64,000 nucleotides of DNA from Streptomyces sp. NRRL F-5126 (lineage in GTDB: Bacteria; Actinomycetota; Actinomycetes; Streptomycetales; Streptomycetaceae): NCBI RefSeq assembly GCF_000721265.1, contig NZ_JOFZ01000004.1:248001-312000 (forward strand). The letters are read 5' to 3'. The number at the start of each line of letters is the position of its first letter. Position 1 is the stretch's first letter. Below the pieces are notes generated by a model, which searched no databases, was not told where the DNA came from, and was given only the letters and a program-made list of their open reading frames with translations. Both the position numbers and the translations under genes were made by a program. Shown piece after piece: positions 51,761 through 60,071 of this stretch.

Positions 51761-51850
51761 CCCCGCCGCGCCGCGGGCCCCGCCGCCCGGCGGCGGCGAC
51801 CCGGCGCACCCACCAGCCCCCGTACTTCACTTCCGCAGGAGAGCAGTCCC

Positions 51851-52813
51851 ATGGCTGAAGTTCTCGTCTATGTCGACCACGTGGACGGTGCCGTCCGCAA
51901 GCCCACCCTCGAACTGCTGACGCTGGCACGCCGCGTCGGCGAGCCCGTCGCCGTCGCACTCGGCGCCGGTGCCGAGGCCACCGCCGCCACGCTCGGCGAG
52001 CACGGCGCGGTGCGCGTACTGACCGCCGACGCCACCGAGTTCGCGGACTACCTCGTCGTGCCCAAGGTGGACGCCCTGCAGGCCGCGTACGACAGCGTGT
52101 CGCCCGCCGCCGTGCTGCTGCCGTCCTCCGGCGAGGCCAAGGAGATCGCGGCGCGCCTCGCCGTCCGGATCAGCTCAGGCCTGATCACGGACGCCGTCGA
52201 CCTGGAGGCCGGCGCCGAGGGCCCGGTCGCCACGCAGTCCGTCTTCGCGGCCGCCTACACCACCAAGTCCCGTGTCTCCAAGGGCGTTCCGGTCATCACC
52301 GTCAAGCCCAACTCGGCGCAGGTCGAGCCGTCGGCCGCGGCGGGCGCGGTCGAGGCGCTCCAGGTGTCCTTCGGTGCCACCGCGACCGGCACCAAGGTCG
52401 TCTCGCGCACCCCGCGCGAGACCACGGGCCGCCCGGAGCTGACCGAGGCCGCCATCGTGGTCTCCGGCGGCCGCGGTGTGAACGGCGCCGAGAACTTCTC
52501 GGTCATCGAGGCGCTCGCCGACTCGCTCGGCGCCGCTGTCGGCGCCTCGCGTGCCGCCGTCGACGCCGGCTGGTACCCGCACTCCAACCAGGTGGGCCAG
52601 ACCGGCAAGTCGGTCTCGCCGCAGCTGTACATCGCGTCGGGCATCTCGGGCGCGATCCAGCACCGCGCCGGCATGCAGACGTCGAAGACGATCGTCGCCA
52701 TCAACAAGGACTCCGAGGCGCCGATCTTCGACCTCGTCGACTACGGCATCGTCGGCGACCTGTTCGACGTCGTCCCGCAGCTGACGGACGAGGTCAAGGC
52801 CCGCAAGGGCTGA
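51851..52813 (+). CDS. etfA: Electron transfer flavoprotein alpha subunit
   Basis: A 320-residue EtfA. The C-terminal FAD domain shows GGRGVNGAENFSVIEALAD, GASRAAVDAGW, QVGQTGKSVSPQLYIASGIS and TIVAINKDSEAPIFD. ATG 51851 follows CAGGAGAG. A perfect 20-bp terminator ends the pair. Confidence 0.95.
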   Translation: MAEVLVYVDHVDGAVRKPTLELLTLARRVGEPVAVALGAGAEATAATLGEHGAVRVLTADATEFADYLVVPKVDALQAAYDSVSPAAVLLPSSGEAKEIAARLAVRISSGLITDAVDLEAGAEGPVATQSVFAAAYTTKSRVSKGVPVITVKPNSAQVEPSAAAGAVEALQVSFGATATGTKVVSRTPRETTGRPELTEAAIVVSGGRGVNGAENFSVIEALADSLGAAVGASRAAVDAGWYPHSNQVGQTGKSVSPQLYIASGISGAIQHRAGMQTSKTIVAINKDSEAPIFDLVDYGIVGDLFDVVPQLTDEVKARKG

Positions 52814-52839
52814 CCCCTCGCGAGCTGTACGGGAGGGAC

Positions 52840-52884
52840 ACGGCCCGGGGCCGCGCGGTGGACGACCGCGCGGCCCCGGGCCGT
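52840..52884 (+). terminator. Perfect 20-bp hairpin terminator
   Basis: Arms 52840-52859 and 52865-52884 with a 5-nt loop, 26 bp after the etfA stop. The strongest hairpin in the window. Confidence 0.92.
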
Positions 52885-52929
52885 CCCGCGCCACCGTTGA
52901 CGCCCCGCCCGCCGCCCATTACGGTCACG

Positions 52930-52946
52930 TTCAACAGAATGTTGAA
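52930..52946. promoter_or_regulatory. Operator TTCAACA-GAA-TGTTGAA
   Basis: A perfect 7-bp inverted repeat with a 3-nt centre lies 29 bp before the DUF6986 gene. IclR-family repressors such as AllR use AT-rich palindromes of similar layout; assignment is a guess. Confidence 0.55.
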
Positions 52947-52975
52947 GTCGGGCGCGGCGGAGACCAGGAGAGTGT

Positions 52976-54286
52976 GTGTCCATGGCACAGCAGGCGGAGC
53001 GCATCGTCACGAGTCTTCCTGACGCGGTGGGCAAGGAGGTCGGCGCCGCCCTCGCGCCCGTCGACGCCGAGCTGGCGCGCCGCTACCCGGGCGACCCCGG
53101 CACCCGCCAGCCGGTCCACACCGTCTACGTGCCGGGCGACGCCTACACCGCCACCACCCCGCGCGACTGGGGGGACCGTGCGCTCGCGTCCCTCGACGAG
53201 CACGCCCCCGACGCGCAGACGTTCGCGCGCGCCACCGGTCTTGCCGACGAGCTGGCCGGCCCGGTCTACGAGCGGGTACGGGCCAAGCTCGCACGCGAGC
53301 CCGTCGAGGACCTGCGCGTCGACTTCGAGGACGGGTACGGTGCGCGGCCCGGCGCCGAGGAGGACGAGGCAGCCGCGCGCGCCGCGCGCCTGCTGCACGA
53401 GACCAGCGCGAACAAAACCGCCGCCCCCTGCACGGGGATCAGGATGAAGTGCCTGGAGGCGCCCGTGCGCGAGCGCGCCCTTCGCACCCTCGACATCTTC
53501 CTCACCGGCCTGATCGAGGCGGGCGGTCTGCCGGAAGGGCTCGTCCTCACCCTGCCCAAGGTCACCTACCCCGAGCAGACCGCGGCACTGGCGCGCGTAC
53601 TCGACGCGTTCGAGCGCGCGCACGGGCTGCCCGCCAAGAGGCTCGGCTTCGAGATCCAGATCGAGACGAGCCAGTCCATCCTGGGCGCGGACGGCACGGC
53701 CACCGTCGCCCGCATGATCGGCGCGGCGGACGGGCGCGCCACGGGACTGCACTACGGCACGTTCGACTACAGCGCCTGTGTCGGGGTCAGCGCCGCCTAC
53801 CAGTCCAGCGACCATCCGGCGGCCGACCACGCCAAGGCCGTGATGCAGGTCGCCGCCGCGGGCACCGGCGTCCGCGTGTGCGACGGCTCGACCAACGTCC
53901 TGCCCGTCGGTACCCGTGCGCAGGTCCACGAGGCGTGGCGGCTGCACTTCGGGCTGACCCGCCGCGCCCTGGCCCGCGCCTACTACCAGGGCTGGGACAT
54001 GCACCCGGGGCACCTGCCCACCCGTTACGCGGCCGTCTACGCCTTCTACCGCGAGGGCATGGCGGCAGCGGCCCGGCGGCTCGCCGACTACGCGTCGCAC
54101 ACCGCGGGTGGCGTGCTCGACGAGCCCGCCACCGCGAAGGCGCTCAGCGGCTACCTGCTGCGCGGCCTCGACTGCGGTGCCCTCGACGCGGACGAGGTCA
54201 CGGCGCTCACCGGACTCGACCGCGAGCGCCTGGAGGGGTACGCGGCACCGAGGCGCGGCGACCTGACGGCCACGGCCGCCTCCTGA
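52976..54286 (+). CDS. DUF6986 aldolase/citrate-lyase-like protein
   Basis: A 436-residue protein with a CitE-like TIM-barrel core. Parts that support this are VHTVYVPGDAY, LRVDFEDGYG with acidic metal ligands, IRMKCLEAP with the active-site Arg, and GFEIQIETSQSILG with the Glu ligand. The C-terminal part, beyond the usual 300 residues, begins HPGHLPTRYAAVYAFYREG. It likely makes or breaks a C-C bond in a 2-oxo acid or CoA thioester. GTG 52976 is nearest to GGAGAG; ATG 52982 is possible. It stands behind its own operator. Confidence 0.82.
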   Translation: MSMAQQAERIVTSLPDAVGKEVGAALAPVDAELARRYPGDPGTRQPVHTVYVPGDAYTATTPRDWGDRALASLDEHAPDAQTFARATGLADELAGPVYERVRAKLAREPVEDLRVDFEDGYGARPGAEEDEAAARAARLLHETSANKTAAPCTGIRMKCLEAPVRERALRTLDIFLTGLIEAGGLPEGLVLTLPKVTYPEQTAALARVLDAFERAHGLPAKRLGFEIQIETSQSILGADGTATVARMIGAADGRATGLHYGTFDYSACVGVSAAYQSSDHPAADHAKAVMQVAAAGTGVRVCDGSTNVLPVGTRAQVHEAWRLHFGLTRRALARAYYQGWDMHPGHLPTRYAAVYAFYREGMAAAARRLADYASHTAGGVLDEPATAKALSGYLLRGLDCGALDADEVTALTGLDRERLEGYAAPRRGDLTATAAS

Positions 54287-54307
54287 CCTCGGCGCCCGCG
54301 CGCGTCC

Positions 54308-55351
54308 TCAGTACGCCGGCGCCAGCTCGCCGGAACCCCGGGTGATGAGCCGCGTCGGCAGCACCACCCTGGACGGCGCGTCCGCCGCGCCGTCCAGGCG
54401 CTGGAAGAGCCGCTCGGCCGCGGTACGGCCGAGTGTCGCCGCATCCTGCGCCACCACCGTGACGCCCGGGTCGAGCAGATCCGCGAGCTCGATGTCGTCG
54501 AAGCCGACCAGGGCGACCGAGCGTGACCGTCCGGCGAGGACGCGCACGGCCGTCACCGTCACGCGGTTGTTGCCCGCGAAGATCGCGGTGACCGGGTCAG
54601 GCGCGTCCAGCATCGTGCCGACCGCCTCGCGCACCCGGTCGGGATCGGTGGTGCCGAGCGAGATCCAGCCCGGCTCGATGACGAGGCCCGCGTCGGCCAT
54701 CGCCGCGCGGTAGCCGCGCAGCCGCTCGGCGGCCGTGTGGATGGTCGACTGGTCGCCGATGAAGCCGATACGGCGGTGGCCGTGGGCGACGAGGTGGGCG
54801 GTGCCCGCGCGCGAGCCGCCGAAACTGTCGGACAGCACGGCGTCCGCCTCGATCCGGCCCGCGGGGCGGTCCACGAAGACCGTGGCGACACCGGCCTTTA
54901 TCTCGGGCTCCAGGTAGCGGTGGTCGTGTCCGGCCGGGACCACGATCAGCCCGTCCACCCGGCGCGCGCACAGCGCGAGCACCAGCTCCTGCTCGCGCTC
55001 CGGGTCCTCCGCGCTCGACCCGTTGATCAGCAGTGCGCCGTGCGCGCGTGCGACCTCCTCGACGGCGCGGTTCAGCGGACCGTAGAAGGGGTCCGCCAGG
55101 TCCTCGATGACCAGCCCGATGGACGCGGTCCTGCCCTTGCGCAGCACGCGCGCGGAGTCGTTGCGCCGGAACCCCAGCGCCTCGATCGCCTCCTGCACCC
55201 GCCGTTCGGTGTCCGGGGTCACGCCCGGCTCGCCGTTGACGACCCGGGAGACCGTCTTGAGTCCCACTCCGGCGCGTGCCGCGACATCCTTCATGGTCGG
55301 CCTGGTGCCGTAGCGCGGTTCCGGGCGGAGGCGGCGGGAGGATTCGGCCAC
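54308..55351 (-). CDS. LacI-family regulator
   Basis: A 347-residue repressor. The helix-turn-helix and hinge read TMKDVAARAGVGLKTVSRVV and GFRRNDSARVLR, then a periplasmic-binding-like domain begins at TASIGLVIEDLADPFYGPL. GTG 55351 is used; ATG 55294 would cut off a Pro/Arg-rich lead of 19 residues. A perfect palindrome GACAACGTTGTC sits 65 bp upstream, between it and the ROK kinase gene, so control of both is likely. Confidence 0.9.
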   Translation of the reverse strand: MAESSRRLRPEPRYGTRPTMKDVAARAGVGLKTVSRVVNGEPGVTPDTERRVQEAIEALGFRRNDSARVLRKGRTASIGLVIEDLADPFYGPLNRAVEEVARAHGALLINGSSAEDPEREQELVLALCARRVDGLIVVPAGHDHRYLEPEIKAGVATVFVDRPAGRIEADAVLSDSFGGSRAGTAHLVAHGHRRIGFIGDQSTIHTAAERLRGYRAAMADAGLVIEPGWISLGTTDPDRVREAVGTMLDAPDPVTAIFAGNNRVTVTAVRVLAGRSRSVALVGFDDIELADLLDPGVTVVAQDAATLGRTAAERLFQRLDGAADAPSRVVLPTRLITRGSGELAPAY

Positions 55352-55415
55352 AGTGTGCTGTCCTGTCGTGGGGTCGGTTTGCCTTGAAGGGCTGTGGCGA
55401 CGAGCATAGGCCCTG

Positions 55416-55427
55416 GACAACGTTGTC
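55416..55427. promoter_or_regulatory. LacI operator GACAACGTTGTC
   Basis: A perfect 12-bp palindrome with the central CG that LacI/GalR regulators favour, in the divergent region between the LacI gene and the ROK kinase gene. Confidence 0.7.
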
Positions 55428-55516
55428 AGGTGAATGGAGACTGTTACCTGAGCGGCAGGTCCACCCCCATGTCCCGCCCAGCGGGCACCCGTACTGACCC
55501 TGGAGACCTCACACCG

Positions 55517-56476
55517 ATGCATACCGACTACGTCGCCGCGCTCGACATCGGCGGCACCAAGATCGCCGGCGCGTTGGTGGACGGCACGGGCGGCGTGCTC
55601 GTGCGCGCGCAGCGGCCGACCCCCGCCAAGGAGAGCGGCGAGCGGATCATGGGCGCGGTCGAGGAGGTCTTCGGCGAGCTGATGGCGGACCAGCTCTGGG
55701 TCGGAGCCACGGCGGTCGGCATCGGCAGCGCGGGCCCGGTCGACGCGTCGGCGGGCACGGTCAGCCCCGTCAACGTGCCCGGGTGGCGCGGCTTCCCGCT
55801 CGTGGAGCGCGTCCGCGCCGTGACGGGCGGGCTGCCGGTCACGCTCGTGGGCGACGGCGTGGCGATCGCCGCCGCCGAGCACTGGCAGGGCGCGGCGCGC
55901 GGCCACGACAACGCGCTGTGCATGGTGGTCTCCACCGGCGTCGGCGGCGGGCTCGTGCTCGGCGGCGCCCTGCACCCCGGGCCGACGGGCAACGCGGGCC
56001 ACATCGGCCACATCAGTGTCGACCTCGACGGTGACCTGTGCCCGTGCGGCAGCCGCGGCTGCGTCGAGCGGATCGCGAGCGGCCCCAACATCGCCCGCTG
56101 GGCGCTGGGAGCGGGCTGGCAGCCCGGCCCCGACGGCGACGCGACCGCCGCGGCGGTCGCCGCATCGGCGGCGGCCGGGCACCCGATCGCGACGGCCGCG
56201 TTCGAGCGCGCGGCGCAGGCCCTCGCGGCGGGCATCGCTGCCACCGCCACCCTGGTCGAGATCGACCTCGTGGTGATCGGCGGGGGCGTCAGCAGGGCGG
56301 GTGAGGTGCTGTTCGGGCCGCTGCGCCGCTCGCTGCGCGACTACGCGACGCTCTCCTTCGTCCAGGGGCTCAAGGTGGCGCCCGCGATGACGGGGACGGA
56401 CGGCGGCCTGGTGGGCGCCGCGGCCGCGACGGGGCTCGGCGCGAGGGACGGCGACGCGGCGGTGGTCGGCGGCTGA
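55517..56476 (+). CDS. ROK-family sugar kinase
   Basis: A 319-residue glucokinase-like enzyme. The ATP-binding motif is ALDIGGTKIAGALV at the N-terminus, the metal-site motif is CPCGSRGCVE (CxCGxxGCxE) with the preceding GHIGHIS, and STGVGGGLVLGG is present. It has no N-terminal DNA-binding domain, so it is a kinase, not a ROK repressor. ATG 55517. The divergent LacI gene suggests it serves uptake or use of one particular sugar; no importer is adjacent. Confidence 0.9.
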   Translation: MHTDYVAALDIGGTKIAGALVDGTGGVLVRAQRPTPAKESGERIMGAVEEVFGELMADQLWVGATAVGIGSAGPVDASAGTVSPVNVPGWRGFPLVERVRAVTGGLPVTLVGDGVAIAAAEHWQGAARGHDNALCMVVSTGVGGGLVLGGALHPGPTGNAGHIGHISVDLDGDLCPCGSRGCVERIASGPNIARWALGAGWQPGPDGDATAAAVAASAAAGHPIATAAFERAAQALAAGIAATATLVEIDLVVIGGGVSRAGEVLFGPLRRSLRDYATLSFVQGLKVAPAMTGTDGGLVGAAAATGLGARDGDAAVVGG

Positions 56477-56482
56477 GCCGCC

Positions 56483-56501
56483 GGCGCCGCCCGGCGGCGC
56501 C
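56483..56501 (+). terminator. Hairpin terminator after the ROK kinase
   Basis: GGCGCCGC (56483-56490) pairs with GCGGCGCC (56494-56501) around a CCG loop, 6 bp after the stop. Confidence 0.7.
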
Positions 56502-56560
56502 GCGCGCGTGCCGCGGTGCCGCGGGTGCCCCCGCGCACGTGGCGCTGCCCCGTCACCCCG

Positions 56561-56941
56561 TCACCCCGTCGTCTGGCAGGCGCTGCGCGCGCTGCCGCGG
56601 AACGTCACGCACACCTTGGTGCCACTGCCCGTGTACCGGCTCGGCCAGGTGTGCGTGAGCGCCTTGCCCGAGCGCGTGGCGGTCGCCGTCGAGACGAGCC
56701 GCCCGTCGAACGTGAGTGAGACGGTGCGCGACGAGAGGCCGGACGGCGGGTTGGTCCAGATGCCCGTGACGGAGTTCGTGGCGCCCTGCCCGTTCAGGCG
56801 GATGCAGACCTGCGGCCCGGAGAAGTCGTGCGTGCAGGCGCTGCTGTCGGCGGCGGCGGGAGCGGCCGTGGCGCACAGGGCGCCGCCCGCGAGCGTGAGG
56901 ACGAGCGCCACGGGGGCGCCGGCCGCCGCGCCGCTCCTCAC
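56561..56941 (-). CDS. Small secreted protein of unknown function
   Basis: A 126-residue exported protein. GTG 56941 overlaps the stop of the upstream small gene by GTGA, which fixes the start. The signal peptide (VRSGAAAGAPVALVLTLAGG then CATAAPAAA) ends near residue 31. The mature part has four Cys (ACTHDF, VCIRLN, KVCVTF, ACQTT) and is Ser/Thr-rich, probably a small beta fold held by two disulfides. Not a family I can name. Confidence 0.75.
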   Translation of the reverse strand: MRSGAAAGAPVALVLTLAGGALCATAAPAAADSSACTHDFSGPQVCIRLNGQGATNSVTGIWTNPPSGLSSRTVSLTFDGRLVSTATATRSGKALTHTWPSRYTGSGTKVCVTFRGSARSACQTTG

Positions 56942-57144
56942 TCGTCCCCCGCCGGGGACACGAGGGCGCCGGGCCGTGCCACGACGACGAGGAAGAGGTC
57001 CCCGGCCAGGTCCATCACGACCTCGGCCGGCGTGCCCTCGTCGCGGCGCGCCCGCGCGAACTCCTCCGCCGGCAGGCTGCCGCGCGGCCCGCCTGCGGGG
57101 AATCTCCTGAGCACCGTCCTGGGGGCTGTGCGCGCCCTTGTCAC
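56938..57144 (-). CDS. 68-residue hypothetical protein
   Basis: A short frame from GTG 57144. The core SLPAEEFARARRDEGTPAEV then VMDLAGDLFLVVVARPG has regular helix then strand character. Translational coupling to the secreted protein gene (GTGA overlap) supports it as real. Upstream, TGTGACAAG is repeated directly, which may be part of its promoter. Function is unknown. Confidence 0.6.
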   Translation of the reverse strand: MTRARTAPRTVLRRFPAGGPRGSLPAEEFARARRDEGTPAEVVMDLAGDLFLVVVARPGALVSPAGDE

Positions 57145-57297
57145 ACTTGTCACATCGGCATCCAACGAGAGCGTGGGGCAAAGCGTTACGGCGCGCGGGC
57201 CGGTGTGAGGTTCGGGCCAACGGTTTCCGTGGGAGGTAGTTGGGGGGAATCCGCTGGGGGTTGTGCGGCGGGCGACGGGCTGAGAAGAGGGGGATCC

Positions 57298-58302
57298 GTG
57301 ATCGTATGGATCAACGGGGCGTTCGGGACGGGCAAGACGGCCGTGGCGCGCGAACTGGTCGACCTGATCCCGAACAGCACCTTGTACGACCCCGAGGTGA
57401 TCGGGGCCGGGATGCGGTGCCTGCTGCCGCAGAAGCGCCTCGCGGAGGTGGACGACTACCAGGACCTGCCCATGTGGCGGCGGCTCGTCGTGGACGCGGC
57501 GGCGGCGCTGCTCGCGGAGGTGGGCGGCGTGCTCGTGGTGCCGATGACCCTGCTGCGGCAGGAGTACCGCGACGAGATGTTCGGCGGGCTCGCGGCCCGG
57601 CGCATCCCCGTCAGGCATGTGCTTTTGACAACTGACGAAACGATCCTGCGTGTGCGGGCAGGGGGCCGCGGGGACGGGAGCGGCCGGCGCGAGCACGCCG
57701 AGGCCTACCGCTCGGCGCTGGGCGGCTGGCTGGCCCGCGACGCGCACCCGCTCGACACGACGGGCCTCACGCCGCGGCAGACCGCCGCGCGCCTGGCGGA
57801 GGAGGTGCGCAGCGGCGCGGCCGGGGTCCGCGACATCGTCATGACGCCAGAACCGACGGGGGAGACGCTGGCGGCGGGGGTGCTGCTGTTCGACGAGGCG
57901 GGACGGGTGCTCCTGGTCGACCCGACGTACAAGCCGGGGTGGGAGTTTCCCGGCGGGGTGGTCGAGCCGGGCGAGGCGCCCGCGCGGGCGGGGATCCGGG
58001 AGGTGGCGGAGGAGATCGGCGTCGAACTCGCCGAGGTGCCGCGGCTGCTGGTGGTCGACTGGGAGCAGCCGAGGCCGCCCGGCTACGGCGGGCTGCGGCT
58101 GCTCTTCGACGGCGGGCTGCTCCATGCCGCGTCCGGCATAGCCCTGCCGGACGCCGAACTGCGGGCGTGGCGCTTCGTGACGGAGGAGGAGGCGGGCAGC
58201 CTCCTCCCCCCGGTCCGCTACGCACGCCTGCGGTGGGCGCTGCGCGCGCGGGAACGCGGCGAGGTGCTCAACCTGGAGTCGGGCGTCCCCGTGGGCGGTT
58301 GA
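57298..58302 (+). CDS. Fusion of TmrB-like P-loop domain and NUDIX hydrolase
   Basis: A 334-residue bifunctional protein. Residues 1-180 form a P-loop domain: Walker A GAFGTGKT at 7-14, then DPEVIGAGMRCLLP and DYQDLPMWRRLVV. This is the pattern of TmrB, the Bacillus protein for tunicamycin resistance, and of related nucleotide/antibiotic kinases. Residues 185-334 form a NUDIX hydrolase with a full box, GGVVEPGEAP then REVAEEIGVEL (219-243). GTG 57298 has AGAGGGGGA upstream. It may act on a modified nucleotide or nucleoside antibiotic. The fusion is not one I know as characterised. Confidence 0.85.
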   Translation: MIVWINGAFGTGKTAVARELVDLIPNSTLYDPEVIGAGMRCLLPQKRLAEVDDYQDLPMWRRLVVDAAAALLAEVGGVLVVPMTLLRQEYRDEMFGGLAARRIPVRHVLLTTDETILRVRAGGRGDGSGRREHAEAYRSALGGWLARDAHPLDTTGLTPRQTAARLAEEVRSGAAGVRDIVMTPEPTGETLAAGVLLFDEAGRVLLVDPTYKPGWEFPGGVVEPGEAPARAGIREVAEEIGVELAEVPRLLVVDWEQPRPPGYGGLRLLFDGGLLHAASGIALPDAELRAWRFVTEEEAGSLLPPVRYARLRWALRARERGEVLNLESGVPVGG

Positions 58303-58303
58303 C

Positions 58304-58317
58304 CCGCCGCACGGCGG
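58304..58317 (+). terminator. Short hairpin after the fusion gene
   Basis: CCGCC-GCAC-GGCGG immediately follows the stop; a second, loopless palindrome CCCGCCCGCGGGCGGG lies at 58337-58352. Confidence 0.45.
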
Positions 58318-58359
58318 CGTCCCCGCCGCTCACGGACCCGCCCGCGGGCGGGATGGTCC

Positions 58360-58883
58360 GGCCCGGGAGCCGTGGGCCCAGGACCCGGCTCCGGGGCGCG
58401 TCGCCGGAGGCGCCCGAAAAGCGGGCCTCCGCCCCGCCGGTGCGCCTGCTCCCGCCCGCCGGCGGACCGGCTCTGTGCTGCGCGTACGGGCCGCCTCGGC
58501 CTTCGTACGGGCGGCAGGCGCGTGCCACTGGGGCGGTGGACAGGCCTGCGGACCCGAGCACGGGGTCCCGGCCCGGCTCGTGACCGCGGTTCTTCCCGTG
58601 GCTGCGGTCGGACTTCGCCCGCATCGGGTGGACCGCAAGCCGACTCCCGGCCCTGCCCGGTGGCCTTTGCGGCCTCGCGTCGCCGCCGGGTCCGCGAAGA
58701 CGGGCCCGGCGGGTCTGCGCCTCTGGCCCTGGCGGTGGTGGGCGCTCAGCAGATCACAGAGCTTTGGCGGCCGGCGGCCACACCGACGCCGGCCGGAGGA
58801 TAGGCTTCGGTCGCGAAGGATCCGCTGGGTGCGGGCGGGTTGCGTCGGGGCCGGGAAACGCCGACGGCTCGGGGGAGGGCCGG
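58360..58883. other. Intergenic region, no gene seen
   Basis: About 520 bp with open frames on both strands but no ribosome site, no convincing codon bias and no motif I recognise. The promoter of the LuxR-type gene must be within it. Confidence 0.5.
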
Positions 58884-59903
58884 ATGCTGGAGGTGCTGGG
58901 GCTGGGCGCGCCCGAAGAGGCCGTCTACACGGCGTTGCTGGCCCGCCCGTCCGCCTCCGCGCAGGAACTCGCCCGGCAGGCCGGGCTTGGGGAGGCGGAG
59001 GCCGACCGGATTCTGCGTGACCTTTCGGGACGTGGGCTCCTGTCCGTCGTCACCGAGGCGGCGTCCTGCCCCGCGGAACCCGGGGCGGGCCGGCGGCCCG
59101 CACGTTACCGGCTCACGCCGCCGTCGGTGGCACTCGCCCCTCTGCTCGTCGAGCAGCGGGGCGCCCTGCAGCGGGCCGAGACGGCCTATGCACAGCTGAC
59201 CGAGCAGTACCGCAACAGCCCCGCGCAGACCGCGGACGGCGTCGTGGAAGTGGTCGTCGGCGTGGACCAGGTCGCGCACCGGTTCCATCAGCTGCAGTGC
59301 GGCGCCCAGCGGGAGTTGCTGGTCTTCCTCGTGGGCCCACCCGTTGCGGTGCCGCGCGAGGACAGCGACTCGTCGGAGGGTTCCGCCCTGCGCCGGGGGG
59401 TCGACTTCCGGGTCGTGGCCACGAGGGACTACCTCGGCAGCCACGACATGGTCCGGGAGGCGCGGGAGGCCGTCAGGGGAGGTCTCGAGCTCCGCATGGC
59501 CGAGTCGCTGCCACTGAAGATGGTCGTCTCGGACCGGGAGCGCGCCATGGTGCCGCTGGACGTATCGGTCCCGGGGGATGAGCCGAGCGCGATCGTGGTG
59601 CATCGCAGTGGCCTGCTGACGGCCCTGGCCCAGCTCTTCGAGCGGGAATGGGCCCATGCCCGGCCGATGTACACGGCCACTGCGGGTGTGTGCGAGGAAC
59701 CGGTGGACGATCAGCAGCCGACCGAGGGAGAGCTGGAGGTGCTCGCCCTCCTCCTCGCCGGGATCTCCGACCGGCGGGTGGCATCCCAACTCGGTCTGTC
59801 CCTCCGCACCGTGGAGCGGCGGGTGCGACGGCTGACGGAGCTTGCGGGCGGCGGCTCGCGCCTCCAACTGGGCTGGCACGCCGCACGTGCGGGCTGGCTG
59901 TGA
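58884..59903 (+). CDS. LuxR-type regulator with TrmB-like N-terminal domain
   Basis: A 339-residue regulator. Residues 1-60 are a TrmB-like winged helix (LGAPEEAVYTALLARPSASAQELARQAGL, then ILRDLSGRGLL). The middle is a phospholipase-D-like sensor region (ELLVFLVGPPV, VVATRDYL). The C-terminus is a LuxR helix-turn-helix (EVLALLLAGISDRRVASQLG then LSLRTVERRVRRL, about 285-320). ATG 58884 follows GGGGGAGGG. In Streptomyces this gene type often accompanies a large subtilase, as here, and likely controls it. Confidence 0.87.
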   Translation: MLEVLGLGAPEEAVYTALLARPSASAQELARQAGLGEAEADRILRDLSGRGLLSVVTEAASCPAEPGAGRRPARYRLTPPSVALAPLLVEQRGALQRAETAYAQLTEQYRNSPAQTADGVVEVVVGVDQVAHRFHQLQCGAQRELLVFLVGPPVAVPREDSDSSEGSALRRGVDFRVVATRDYLGSHDMVREAREAVRGGLELRMAESLPLKMVVSDRERAMVPLDVSVPGDEPSAIVVHRSGLLTALAQLFEREWAHARPMYTATAGVCEEPVDDQQPTEGELEVLALLLAGISDRRVASQLGLSLRTVERRVRRLTELAGGGSRLQLGWHAARAGWL

Positions 59904-60071
59904 CCTCTCCCTCGGTAGCCCGGGCCGGAAGCTGACGGGCCGTGGGGCGTGGGCGTGGCGGGATGCCGTCATGCGGTGAACCCGTCATGTGCGGGAGCCT
60001 CTCCGCGATCCGTTCCCCTGCCAGGATGCATCCGCAATACGGCAGGTTGACGGATTCGATCAAGGAGACTC

